From: an uncultured Eubacterium sp.
GTDB lineage: Bacteria > Bacillota > Clostridia > Lachnospirales > CAG-274
Assembly (NCBI GenBank): GCA_900543365.1
Contig: UQRG01000009.1
Location: forward strand, 1 to 22,228
Length of the DNA stretch: 22,228 nucleotides
Direction of reading: 5' to 3'
The notes beneath the pieces are model-generated. The model did no database searches and was not told where the DNA came from. It saw nothing but the letters and a program-made list of their open reading frames with translations. Shown here in pieces: positions 1-6,824 of this stretch (the first letter of the stretch is position 1; each line of letters starts with the position of its first letter). Both the position numbers and the translations under genes were made by a program.

Positions 1-1398
1 GACGATGCTGTTGCTTGGGCTAAGTCTGGTGAAAAGGTTGTTCTTGTTAGACTTGAAACTTCTCCAGAAGATATAGAAGGTATGAATTATGCTCAGGGTG
101 TACTTACTGTTAGAGGTGGTATGACTTCTCACGCAGCTGTTGTTGCAAGAGGTATGGGTACTTGTTGTGTATCTGGCTGTGGTGTAATTAAAATGGACGA
201 AGCTAATAAGAAGTTTGAACTTGCTGGCAAGGTTTATCACGAAGGTGATTGGATTTCATTAGATGGTTCAACTGGTAACATTTATGGTGAGGCTATTGCT
301 ACTGTTCCTGCATCTATTAGTGGTGAATTTGGTAGAATTATGGATTGGGCTGATGAATTTAGGGTAATGCAGGTTAGAACAAATGCTGATACTCCTAGAG
401 ATGCAAAGCAGGCTGTTGAATTTGGTGCAGAAGGCATTGGTCTCTGTAGAACAGAGCATATGTTCTTTGAACCTGATAGAATTTCAGCTATAAGAGAAAT
501 GATTTGTTCAGATACAGTTGCAGAAAGAGAAATTGCCCTTGACAAACTTGAACCAATGCAACAAAGTGATTTTGAACAACTTTACGAAACTATGGAGGGT
601 AAACACGTTAACATTAGATTTCTTGACCCACCTTTACACGAGTTTGTACCTACTGAAGAAGCTGATATTGAACTTCTTGCTAAGGCACAGGGTAAGAGTG
701 TGCAGGATATTAAGAATATTATAGCATCTCTTCACGAGTTTAATCCAATGATGGGTCATAGAGGTTGTCGTCTTGCTGTTACTTATCCGGAAATTGCTAA
801 AATGCAAACTACAGCTGTTATCAAAGCTGCTATTAATGTAAATAAGGCACATCCGGAATGGAACATAGTTCCAGAAATTATGATTCCTTTAGTTGGTGAA
901 GTTAAAGAACTTGCTTATGTTAAAGGTGTTGTTACTAAGACTGCTGATTCTATTATTAAAGATGCCGGAGTTGACTTAAAGTATAAGGTTGGTACTATGA
1001 TTGAAATTCCTAGAGCTGCTCTCACTGCTGATTTAATTGCTAAAGAGGCTGAGTTCTTCTCATTTGGTACTAATGACCTTACACAGATGACATTTGGTTT
1101 TTCAAGAGATGATGCAGGTAAATTCCTTGATTCTTATTATGAAAAGAAGATTTATGAATCTGACCCATTTGCTAAGCTTGACCAAACAGGTGTTGGTAAG
1201 TTAGTTAAAATGGCAGCAGAATTAGGTAAGTCAACTAGACCTGATATTGTATTAGGTATTTGTGGCGAACACGGTGGTGACCCATCATCTGTAGAGTTTT
1301 GTCATAGAGTTGGTCTTACATATGTAAGTTGCTCTCCATATAGAGTGCCTATTGCAAGACTTGCAGCTGCACAGGCTCAGATTAAATATCCAAGATAA
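1..1398 (+). CDS. ppdK: Pyruvate, phosphate dikinase, C-terminal part (5' end outside window)
   Basis: The reading frame is open from base 1, so this is the C-terminal half (465 codons) of a protein normally near 870-880 residues. It interconverts pyruvate, ATP and phosphate with PEP, AMP and pyrophosphate in the cytoplasm; in anaerobes it often works in glycolysis. Visible are the swivelling phosphohistidine domain with the motif GGMTSHAAVVARGMG (catalytic His) about 40 residues in, and the PEP/pyruvate TIM barrel with IEIPRAAL, FGTNDLTQ and the catalytic-cysteine motif GICGEHGGDP near the C-terminus. The nucleotide-binding domain must lie upstream of the window. Codons are biased to GGT, GCT, CTT and ATT, as expected of a highly expressed gene. 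Rubrerythrin follows 58 bases later. The motif set separates it from PEP synthase and enzyme I. Identification is firm. Confidence 0.97.
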   Translation, partial: DDAVAWAKSGEKVVLVRLETSPEDIEGMNYAQGVLTVRGGMTSHAAVVARGMGTCCVSGCGVIKMDEANKKFELAGKVYHEGDWISLDGSTGNIYGEAIATVPASISGEFGRIMDWADEFRVMQVRTNADTPRDAKQAVEFGAEGIGLCRTEHMFFEPDRISAIREMICSDTVAEREIALDKLEPMQQSDFEQLYETMEGKHVNIRFLDPPLHEFVPTEEADIELLAKAQGKSVQDIKNIIASLHEFNPMMGHRGCRLAVTYPEIAKMQTTAVIKAAINVNKAHPEWNIVPEIMIPLVGEVKELAYVKGVVTKTADSIIKDAGVDLKYKVGTMIEIPRAALTADLIAKEAEFFSFGTNDLTQMTFGFSRDDAGKFLDSYYEKKIYESDPFAKLDQTGVGKLVKMAAELGKSTRPDIVLGICGEHGGDPSSVEFCHRVGLTYVSCSPYRVPIARLAAAQAQIKYPR

Positions 1399-1408
1399 AC
1401 AATTTAGT

Positions 1409-1440
1409 GCTGTTGTGTATCTGCAACAGCCTAGCTTTTA
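1409..1440 (+). terminator. Hairpin between ppdK and rubrerythrin
   Basis: A perfect 7-bp stem (GCTGTTG at 1409-1415, CAACAGC at 1424-1430) has an 8-base loop and is followed, after a short gap, by CTTTTA. It sits 11 bases after the ppdK stop and just upstream of the rubrerythrin ribosome binding site. The U-run is displaced, so it may be a weak or partial terminator or a stabilising 3' hairpin. Confidence 0.4.
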
Positions 1441-1456
1441 ATAAGGAGGAATTGTT

Positions 1457-1996
1457 ATGGATTTAAAAGGAACTAAGACAGAGAATAATTTAAAGATAGC
1501 CTTTGCAGGTGAGTCTGAGGCAAGAAATAAATATACATATTATGCAAGTAAAGCTAGAAAAGATGGTTATCAACAAATAGCAGATATTTTTGAAGAAACT
1601 GCTGCTAATGAAAAAGAACACGCAAAAATTTGGTTTAAACTGTTACATAATGGTAGTATTTCCGATACAATAACTAATTTAAAAGATGCTATTGAGGGTG
1701 AAAACTATGAGTGGACTGATATGTATAAAACTTTTGCTGAAGAGGCTAGAGCAGAAGGCTTTGAAGAAATAGCTACTCTTTTTGATGGAGTGGCCGCTAT
1801 TGAAAAAGAACACGAAGAAAGATATAAAAAACTCTTAAGTAATATTGAAAATGGTCTTGTATTCTCAAGAGATGGTGATATGATTTGGCAGTGTGCTAAC
1901 TGTGGTCATATTGTGATTGGTCAAAAAGCTCCAGAAATATGCCCGATTTGTAATCATCCAAAGAGTTATTTCCAAATTAAAGCTGAAAATTACTAA
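1457..1996 (+). CDS. rbr: Rubrerythrin
   Basis: A 179-residue protein, of usual length for the family. Rubrerythrins reduce hydrogen peroxide in the cytoplasm of anaerobes using electrons from a rubredoxin-type site. The N-terminal four-helix ferritin-like domain shows the diiron ligand patterns: GESEAR (Glu19), an ExxH at residues 52-55, and a second ExxH in the later helix (IEKEHEERY). The C-terminal rubredoxin-like domain has two CxxC pairs, Cys146/Cys149 and Cys162/Cys165, for a single iron. GGAGG at 1446-1450 sets the ATG. The gene lies behind ppdK across a hairpin and is closed by a strong terminator, so it may be transcribed alone or by read-through. I see no clear promoter or PerR-type operator in the 58-base gap. 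Confidence 0.96.
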   Translation: MDLKGTKTENNLKIAFAGESEARNKYTYYASKARKDGYQQIADIFEETAANEKEHAKIWFKLLHNGSISDTITNLKDAIEGENYEWTDMYKTFAEEARAEGFEEIATLFDGVAAIEKEHEERYKKLLSNIENGLVFSRDGDMIWQCANCGHIVIGQKAPEICPICNHPKSYFQIKAENY

Positions 1997-2002
1997 TTTA
2001 AC

Positions 2003-2054
2003 AAAAAACCCTTGTGTTACTATATGTGTATAGGTAACATAAGGGTTTTTTGTT
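2003..2054 (+). terminator. Intrinsic terminator after rubrerythrin
   Basis: AAAAAACCCTTGTGTTAC pairs with GTAACATAAGGGTTTTTT (one G-U pair) around a loop of about 12 bases, with the U-run built into the 3' arm. It starts 6 bases after the rubrerythrin stop codon. This is a clear Rho-independent terminator separating rbr from bioB. Confidence 0.93.
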
Positions 2055-2060
2055 TGATAA

Positions 2061-2092
2061 TTGTAAACTTATAAAAATTATATAGTTGACAA
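2061..2092 (+). promoter_or_regulatory. Candidate BirA (biotin repressor) operator
   Basis: TTGTAAAC (2061-2068) and GTTGACAA (2085-2092) form an inverted repeat matching at 7 of 8 positions, with a 16-base spacer, 32 bases in all. Published BirA sites have half-sites of the type TTGTAAACC / GGTTTACAA with this overall length. The right half-site contains the -35 hexamer of the bioB promoter, so binding would block RNA polymerase. The motif, spacing and position upstream of two biotin genes support the call. BirA itself is not in the window. Confidence 0.75.
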
Positions 2093-2114
2093 TATAAAAT
2101 GTTAGTGATATTAT
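2086..2114 (+). promoter_or_regulatory. Sigma-A type promoter of bioB-bioY
   Basis: TTGACA at 2086-2091, a 17-base spacer and TATTAT at 2109-2114, followed by a short leader and GGAGGTG at 2127-2133 before the bioB ATG. The -35 box is embedded in the putative BirA operator. Confidence 0.85.
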
Positions 2115-2138
2115 ATTAAATAGTTTGGAGGTGTTAAT

Positions 2139-3095
2139 ATGTTAAATAAAGTAACTGAAATAATATTAAATGGTGGAAAAATAACAAAATTAGAAGCACT
2201 AAATATAATTAAATGTAGTGTATCAGATTTATGTTTAGGTGCAGATAAAATAAGACAAAAATTTTGCAACAACAAAGTAGACCTATGTTCCATTATAAGT
2301 GGGAAAGGTGGAAATTGTAGTGAAAATTGTAAATTTTGTGCTCAGTCAAGGTATCATAGCACAGGTGTTAAATGTTATAGCTTTTTAAATGAAGATATTA
2401 TTTTAGAAGATTGTAAAAAACATAGAGATTCTGGTATAAATAGATATTCTATAGTAACAGCAGGCAAAAATTTAGTTGGAGCTGATTTTAAAAAGGCTAT
2501 TTCAATTTATGATAAAATACATAGGCAATTAAAAAATATAAGTCTTTGTGCTTCTTTTGGTCTTTTAAAGTATGAACAATTTAAGGAGCTTAAGAAAAGT
2601 GGTGTAATTAGATACCATTGTAATATAGAAACTTCTGAAAATTATTTTAAAAATATATGTACTACCCATAACTTTCAAGATAAAATTGACACCATACATA
2701 GTGCTAAAAGAGCTGGACTTGAAATTTGTTCAGGTGGTATAATTGGTATGGGTGAAACAATGGTTGATAGAATAGATATGGCTTTTACTTTGGCTGAATT
2801 AGGTGTTGATTCTATACCTATTAATGTTTTAAATCCAATTAAAGATACTCCATTTGAAAATACTAAACCATTAAGTGAAGATGAAATTTTAAAAACTATT
2901 GCAATTTTTAGATATATTAATCCTAAGGCTGATATAAGAATGGCTGCTGGTAGAAATAGATTGAAAAACAACGGCATAGATGCTTTTAAGTCTGGAGCAA
3001 ATGCAACTATTACTGGGGATTTTCTTACTACTACAGGTAGTACAATAAAAATGGATAAAGATATGTTTGTTAAAAATGGCTTTTATATTAGGTAA
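2139..3095 (+). CDS. bioB: Biotin synthase (radical SAM)
   Basis: A 318-residue radical SAM enzyme that inserts sulfur into dethiobiotin to make biotin. The SAM-cluster motif CxxxCxxC is Cys60, Cys64 and Cys67. Other family marks are YHCNIETS (159-166), CSGGIIGMGE (197-206) and RMAAGR (267-272). Relative to the E. coli auxiliary-cluster ligands (Cys97, Cys128, Cys188, Arg260), the Cys97 position appears to be Ser104, while Cys137, Cys197 and Arg267 correspond to the other three. The substrate-contact Asn151 position is His160, and there is an extra Cys174. These changes recall the anaerobe-type BioB described with a 4Fe-5S auxiliary cluster; that assignment is inference from memory of the family. 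bioY follows 17 bases on in the same unit; no bioA, bioD or bioF is nearby. Confidence 0.95.
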   Translation: MLNKVTEIILNGGKITKLEALNIIKCSVSDLCLGADKIRQKFCNNKVDLCSIISGKGGNCSENCKFCAQSRYHSTGVKCYSFLNEDIILEDCKKHRDSGINRYSIVTAGKNLVGADFKKAISIYDKIHRQLKNISLCASFGLLKYEQFKELKKSGVIRYHCNIETSENYFKNICTTHNFQDKIDTIHSAKRAGLEICSGGIIGMGETMVDRIDMAFTLAELGVDSIPINVLNPIKDTPFENTKPLSEDEILKTIAIFRYINPKADIRMAAGRNRLKNNGIDAFKSGANATITGDFLTTTGSTIKMDKDMFVKNGFYIR

Positions 3096-3112
3096 ATAAG
3101 GAGGATAAATAA

Positions 3113-3628
3113 ATGAATATTAAAAATATGACTTATACAGCATTAATGACTGCTGTAATTTGTATACTTGCACCTTTGTCTATACAGATTGGACCAATAC
3201 CAATATCTTTTACTAATTTGGTACTTTATTTTGCGGTTTATGTTATTGGTACTAAGTATACCACATATAGTTATACGATTTACTATCTTTTAGGCTTAGT
3301 TGGTTTGCCTGTTTTTTCAGGATTTACTGGTGGTTTTGGCAAAGCGTTTGGACCTACTGGTGGCTGTCTTATAGGTTTCTTTTTTATGACTGTTATTAGT
3401 GGTATTTTTGTTAGTAAGTTTAATAATAAGATTATGCAATTTGCTGGTATGATTATTGGAACTATTGTAGTTTATATTCTTGCTGTTTTTTGGTTTAGTT
3501 TTGTTATGAAAACATCTCTTTTAGAGAGTTTTATGGTTTGTGTGGCTCCATTTATTATTATTGACTTAATTAAAATGATTTTAGCAATGTATGTAGGCTC
3601 TGCTATTAGAAAGAGAATAAATATATAA
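3113..3628 (+). CDS. bioY: Biotin ECF transporter substrate-binding protein BioY
   Basis: A 171-residue, very hydrophobic membrane protein with about six predicted transmembrane segments. It has the BioY signature region: QIGPIPISFTNL near residues 25-36, and a GLPVFSGFTGG...FGPTGG stretch near 64-84. BioY is the substrate-specific S component that captures biotin for an energy-coupling factor transporter. No EcfA/EcfT genes are adjacent, so it probably shares a general energizing module encoded elsewhere. GGAGGA at 3101-3106 precedes the ATG. It is co-transcribed with bioB and should share the putative BirA control. Together they suggest biotin uptake plus final-step conversion of imported dethiobiotin. 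Confidence 0.94.
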   Translation: MNIKNMTYTALMTAVICILAPLSIQIGPIPISFTNLVLYFAVYVIGTKYTTYSYTIYYLLGLVGLPVFSGFTGGFGKAFGPTGGCLIGFFFMTVISGIFVSKFNNKIMQFAGMIIGTIVVYILAVFWFSFVMKTSLLESFMVCVAPFIIIDLIKMILAMYVGSAIRKRINI

Positions 3629-3633
3629 TAAAG

Positions 3634-3672
3634 GGAGTTGTAGACAAATTAACAGTTATTTGTTACAACTCC
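3634..3672 (+). terminator. Strong hairpin downstream of bioY
   Basis: GGAGTTGTAGACAAAT (3634-3649) pairs with ATTTGTTACAACTCC (3658-3672); only one base is bulged and the loop is 8 bases. It lies 5 bases after the bioY stop. The 3' side is TAATATTATT rather than a U-run, so it may terminate poorly or mainly protect the 3' end. Confidence 0.5.
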
Positions 3673-3723
3673 TAATATTATTATAAATAGCTGTGTGCTC
3701 TTTTATTATTAAAAATATTATAA

Positions 3724-3752
3724 TTGAAAATATAGTCGTAATATGTTATACT
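3724..3752 (+). promoter_or_regulatory. Sigma-A type promoter of the ylbF-mutS-mutL-scpAB operon
   Basis: TTGAAA at 3724-3729, a 17-base spacer and TATACT at 3747-3752, 47 bases upstream of the ylbF ATG. GAGG at 3789-3792 is the ribosome binding site. No other promoter-like sequence is needed downstream because the following genes are separated by only 10-15 bases or overlap. Confidence 0.75.
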
Positions 3753-3799
3753 ATAAATTGATATGTTATGATAAAAATTAATAGAAATGAGGCAATAAA

Positions 3800-4201
3800 A
3801 TGGAAAATTCAATTTTTGAACAGGCAAGAGAACTTGCTTATGCTGTACTTTCATCAGATGAAGGCAAGAAGGTTGCTGAAACAAGATATATTTTTGATAA
3901 CAATGAGGAAGCAAGACAACAGCTTTTAAACTACAATACTTACAGAGAGGCTGTTAATATGAGAGTTCAGGAAGGTAGCATTTCTCAAGAAGATTTAAAG
4001 GCTGAGGGTTCTAAACTTACTGAAATGATTAATGATTTAAAGAAAAATCAAATTATTAATGATATGGTACAGGCTGAAAGTGAATTTAATGCTGTTATTA
4101 ACAAGGTAATGTCAATTTTTCAGGCAACTATAACAGGTGATTGTGAAGATGAAGCTAGTGGCTGTACAGGTAGCTGTAGCAGTTGCAATGGTTGCCACTA
4201 A
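3800..4201 (+). CDS. YlbF/YmcA family regulator with Cys-rich tail
   Basis: A 133-residue, mostly helical protein of the YlbF/YmcA (RicF/RicA) family. In Bacillus subtilis these proteins form a complex with YaaT that affects RNase Y-dependent mRNA processing, competence and sporulation and carries iron-sulfur clusters. Helical heptad-rich segments cover about residues 1-110. The last 20 residues hold Cys115, Cys122, Cys126, Cys129 and Cys132 in a Gly/Ser-rich tail, a plausible metal- or cluster-binding end. It is the first gene of the operon, 15 bases before mutS; ymcA is also near mutS in Bacillus. The family call is good; which member (YlbF or YmcA) is not settled, so no symbol is given. 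Confidence 0.85.
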   Translation: MENSIFEQARELAYAVLSSDEGKKVAETRYIFDNNEEARQQLLNYNTYREAVNMRVQEGSISQEDLKAEGSKLTEMINDLKKNQIINDMVQAESEFNAVINKVMSIFQATITGDCEDEASGCTGSCSSCNGCH

Positions 4202-4216
4202 TTAGGGTGATAATTT

Positions 4217-6814
4217 ATGGCTAAGCTAACACCTATGATGGAGCAGTATATGCAGATTAAGGAAGAATATAAATATTGTCTTTTATTTTATAGATTAGGC
4301 GATTTTTATGAACTTTTTTATGATGATGCTGTTATTGCTTCAAAGGAACTAGAGCTTACACTTACAGGTAAAAATTGTGGTCAGGAGGAAAGGGCACCTA
4401 TGTGTGGTGTCCCTTTTCACTCTGCTGATGGTTATATTGCAAAACTTGTTGAAAAAGGCTATAAGGTAGCAATATGTGAACAGACAGAAGACCCTAAAAA
4501 GGCTGTAGGTATTGTAAAGAGAGAGGTTATAAGAATTGTAACTCCTGGTACTGTTCTTGATACAAATGTTCTTGATGAAAGTAAAAATAATTATATTATG
4601 TGTATTTACAAGAATGTTAATGGCTATGGAGTAGCCAGCTGTGATGTATCAACTGGCGAATTTCAAGTTACATCAGTACAAAGTGGTTTAGAAAACAAGG
4701 TAATTGACGAAATTGCCAGATTTAACCCATCAGAAATTATTTGCAATGGTGAAATTGAGTTAAGTGAACAAATAAACAACATCTTTGATATTAAAGTTAG
4801 TGAATATAATAATTGGGCATTTGATTATCAAAATGCTAATATTTGTCTTTGTAACCATTTTAAAACACTTAATCTTGCCGGCTTCGGACTTGAAGATGAT
4901 AGGCATTGTGTGATTTCTGCTGGTGCATTACTTGAATATCTTATTGAAACACAGAAGAATAATTTATCACACATTTCTTCGATTAAAAAGTATTCTTCAA
5001 ATAAGTATATGGTTCTTGATATAAGCTCAAGGAGGAACTTGGAGCTTACACAAACTATAAGAGATAAGTCTAAAAAGGGTTCACTTTTATGGGTTTTAGA
5101 TAATACTAAAACTGCAATGGGAGCTAGACTTTTGAGAAAATGGCTTGAACAGCCTTTAATTGATAGTGAAGAAATAAATAAAAGACTTGATGCTGTAGAG
5201 GCTTTTAAAAATTCTTCTTTTGAAAGGGAAGATTTAAAGGAAATGCTTAATACAATTTATGATATTGAGCGTTTAATGGGTAAGGTTGTTTATGCAACAG
5301 CTAATGGAAAGGATTTAATTGCACTTAAAAATTCCTTTGCTTATCTTCCTCAAATTAAAAATAATATTTCAGATTACAATTCTAGTTATATTAATGAAAT
5401 ATATAACAAATTCGATTGTCTTGAGGATATATATAATATAATAAATGAAAGTATATTTGATGAAGCACCTTTTAGTGTGAGAGAGGGAGGTATAATTAAG
5501 GCTGGCTATAATGATGAAGTAGATAAATTAAGAAGTGCAAAAACTGAGGGTGCAGGTTGGCTTACTGAACTTGAGGCTAAGGAAAAAGAGGCTACAGGCA
5601 TACCTAAACTTAGAATTAAATATAACAAAGTTTTTGGTTATTATATAGAGGTTACTAATTCTTACATAGACAAAGTGCCGGATAGATATATTCGAAAGCA
5701 GACTTTGACTAATGCTGAAAGGTATATTACTCCAGAATTAAAAGAGATAGAAGATACAATTTTAGGAGCTGATGAAAAGGTAGTGGCTCTTGAATATGAT
5801 TTATTTAGTAATATAAGAAATCAAATTGCACAAAAGGTCGAAAGAATACAAAACACAGCTTATTATTTATCTGTAATTGATGTTCTTCAATCTTTAGGAA
5901 ATGTGGCAGATAAAAACAACTATATTAAGCCTATTGTTAATAATTCTAGTGTTATTGATATTAAAGATGGTAGACATCCAGTTATAGAAAAAGTAAGTAA
6001 AGAAAGTTTTATTCCTAATAATACTTACCTTGATGAAAAAGAATCCCTTGCAATAATTACCGGTCCTAATATGGCTGGTAAGTCTACATATATGCGTCAA
6101 ACAGCCTTGCTTGTGCTTATGGCACAAATGGGTAGCTTTGTACCTGCTGAAAGTGCTGAAATTGGTATAACAGACAGAATATTTACCAGAGTAGGTGCAT
6201 CAGATGACCTTGCAACTGGTCAGTCAACATTTATGGTGGAAATGGTTGAAGTAGCTAATATTCTTAACAATGCTACTAAGAATAGTCTTCTTATACTTGA
6301 TGAAATTGGTAGGGGTACTTCTACATTTGATGGTTTAAGTATTGCTTGGGCTGTGCTTGAATATATTGCTAACAAAATTGGTGCAAGAACTCTCTTTGCT
6401 ACTCATTATCACGAGCTTACTGAACTTGAAGGAAAAGTAGATGGTGTTAAGAATTATTGTGTTAGTGTTAAGGAACAAGGCGAGGATATTATATTTTTAA
6501 GAAAAATTATTGAAGGTGGAACGGATAGAAGTTATGGTGTTCATGTAGCTAAAATTGCTGGTGTTCCTAAAAGTGTTGTTAAAAGAGCTAATACTATATT
6601 GAAACTTCTTGCTACAGAGGATAAAACTGTTAATGTAGATACAGAGGACTTTAGTTATGATGATGAACCTATTGCAAGAAAGGTTGAAGTTTTAAGAGAA
6701 ATATCTGATAGTGTAGAAAGTATTGACTTAAATAATATTACACCTTTTGAAGCAATGAAAAAACTTTATGATATTAAGGAAAAATTAAGTGGATTAAGCA
6801 GTATAGATGAATAG
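4217..6814 (+). CDS. mutS: DNA mismatch repair protein MutS
   Basis: An 865-residue protein, the usual MutS length. MutS dimers recognise mismatches and small loops and recruit MutL using ATP. The mismatch-reading Phe-x-Glu is Phe30-Tyr31-Glu32 (GDFYELFYDDA). The connector and lever domains occupy the middle. The ABC-type ATPase has Walker A GPNMAGKS at 616-623, Walker B LLILDEIGRGTSTFDG and the H-loop ATHYHEL. The C-terminal region is consistent with a dimerisation/MutL-contact segment. The ATG follows ylbF by 15 bases, and mutL starts 10 bases after the stop, so all are probably one transcript. All key residues are present; nothing suggests inactivation. The mismatch-reading domain distinguishes it from MutS2. 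Confidence 0.98.
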   Translation: MAKLTPMMEQYMQIKEEYKYCLLFYRLGDFYELFYDDAVIASKELELTLTGKNCGQEERAPMCGVPFHSADGYIAKLVEKGYKVAICEQTEDPKKAVGIVKREVIRIVTPGTVLDTNVLDESKNNYIMCIYKNVNGYGVASCDVSTGEFQVTSVQSGLENKVIDEIARFNPSEIICNGEIELSEQINNIFDIKVSEYNNWAFDYQNANICLCNHFKTLNLAGFGLEDDRHCVISAGALLEYLIETQKNNLSHISSIKKYSSNKYMVLDISSRRNLELTQTIRDKSKKGSLLWVLDNTKTAMGARLLRKWLEQPLIDSEEINKRLDAVEAFKNSSFEREDLKEMLNTIYDIERLMGKVVYATANGKDLIALKNSFAYLPQIKNNISDYNSSYINEIYNKFDCLEDIYNIINESIFDEAPFSVREGGIIKAGYNDEVDKLRSAKTEGAGWLTELEAKEKEATGIPKLRIKYNKVFGYYIEVTNSYIDKVPDRYIRKQTLTNAERYITPELKEIEDTILGADEKVVALEYDLFSNIRNQIAQKVERIQNTAYYLSVIDVLQSLGNVADKNNYIKPIVNNSSVIDIKDGRHPVIEKVSKESFIPNNTYLDEKESLAIITGPNMAGKSTYMRQTALLVLMAQMGSFVPAESAEIGITDRIFTRVGASDDLATGQSTFMVEMVEVANILNNATKNSLLILDEIGRGTSTFDGLSIAWAVLEYIANKIGARTLFATHYHELTELEGKVDGVKNYCVSVKEQGEDIIFLRKIIEGGTDRSYGVHVAKIAGVPKSVVKRANTILKLLATEDKTVNVDTEDFSYDDEPIARKVEVLREISDSVESIDLNNITPFEAMKKLYDIKEKLSGLSSIDE

Positions 6815-6824
6815 AGGTATATAA

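Noticed and set aside
2139..3628. bioB-bioY as a recently transferred island
   Set aside because: It uses more ATA and TTA codons than ppdK or glyA, but so do mutL and other moderately expressed genes here; expression level explains the difference, and there are no mobile-element traces.
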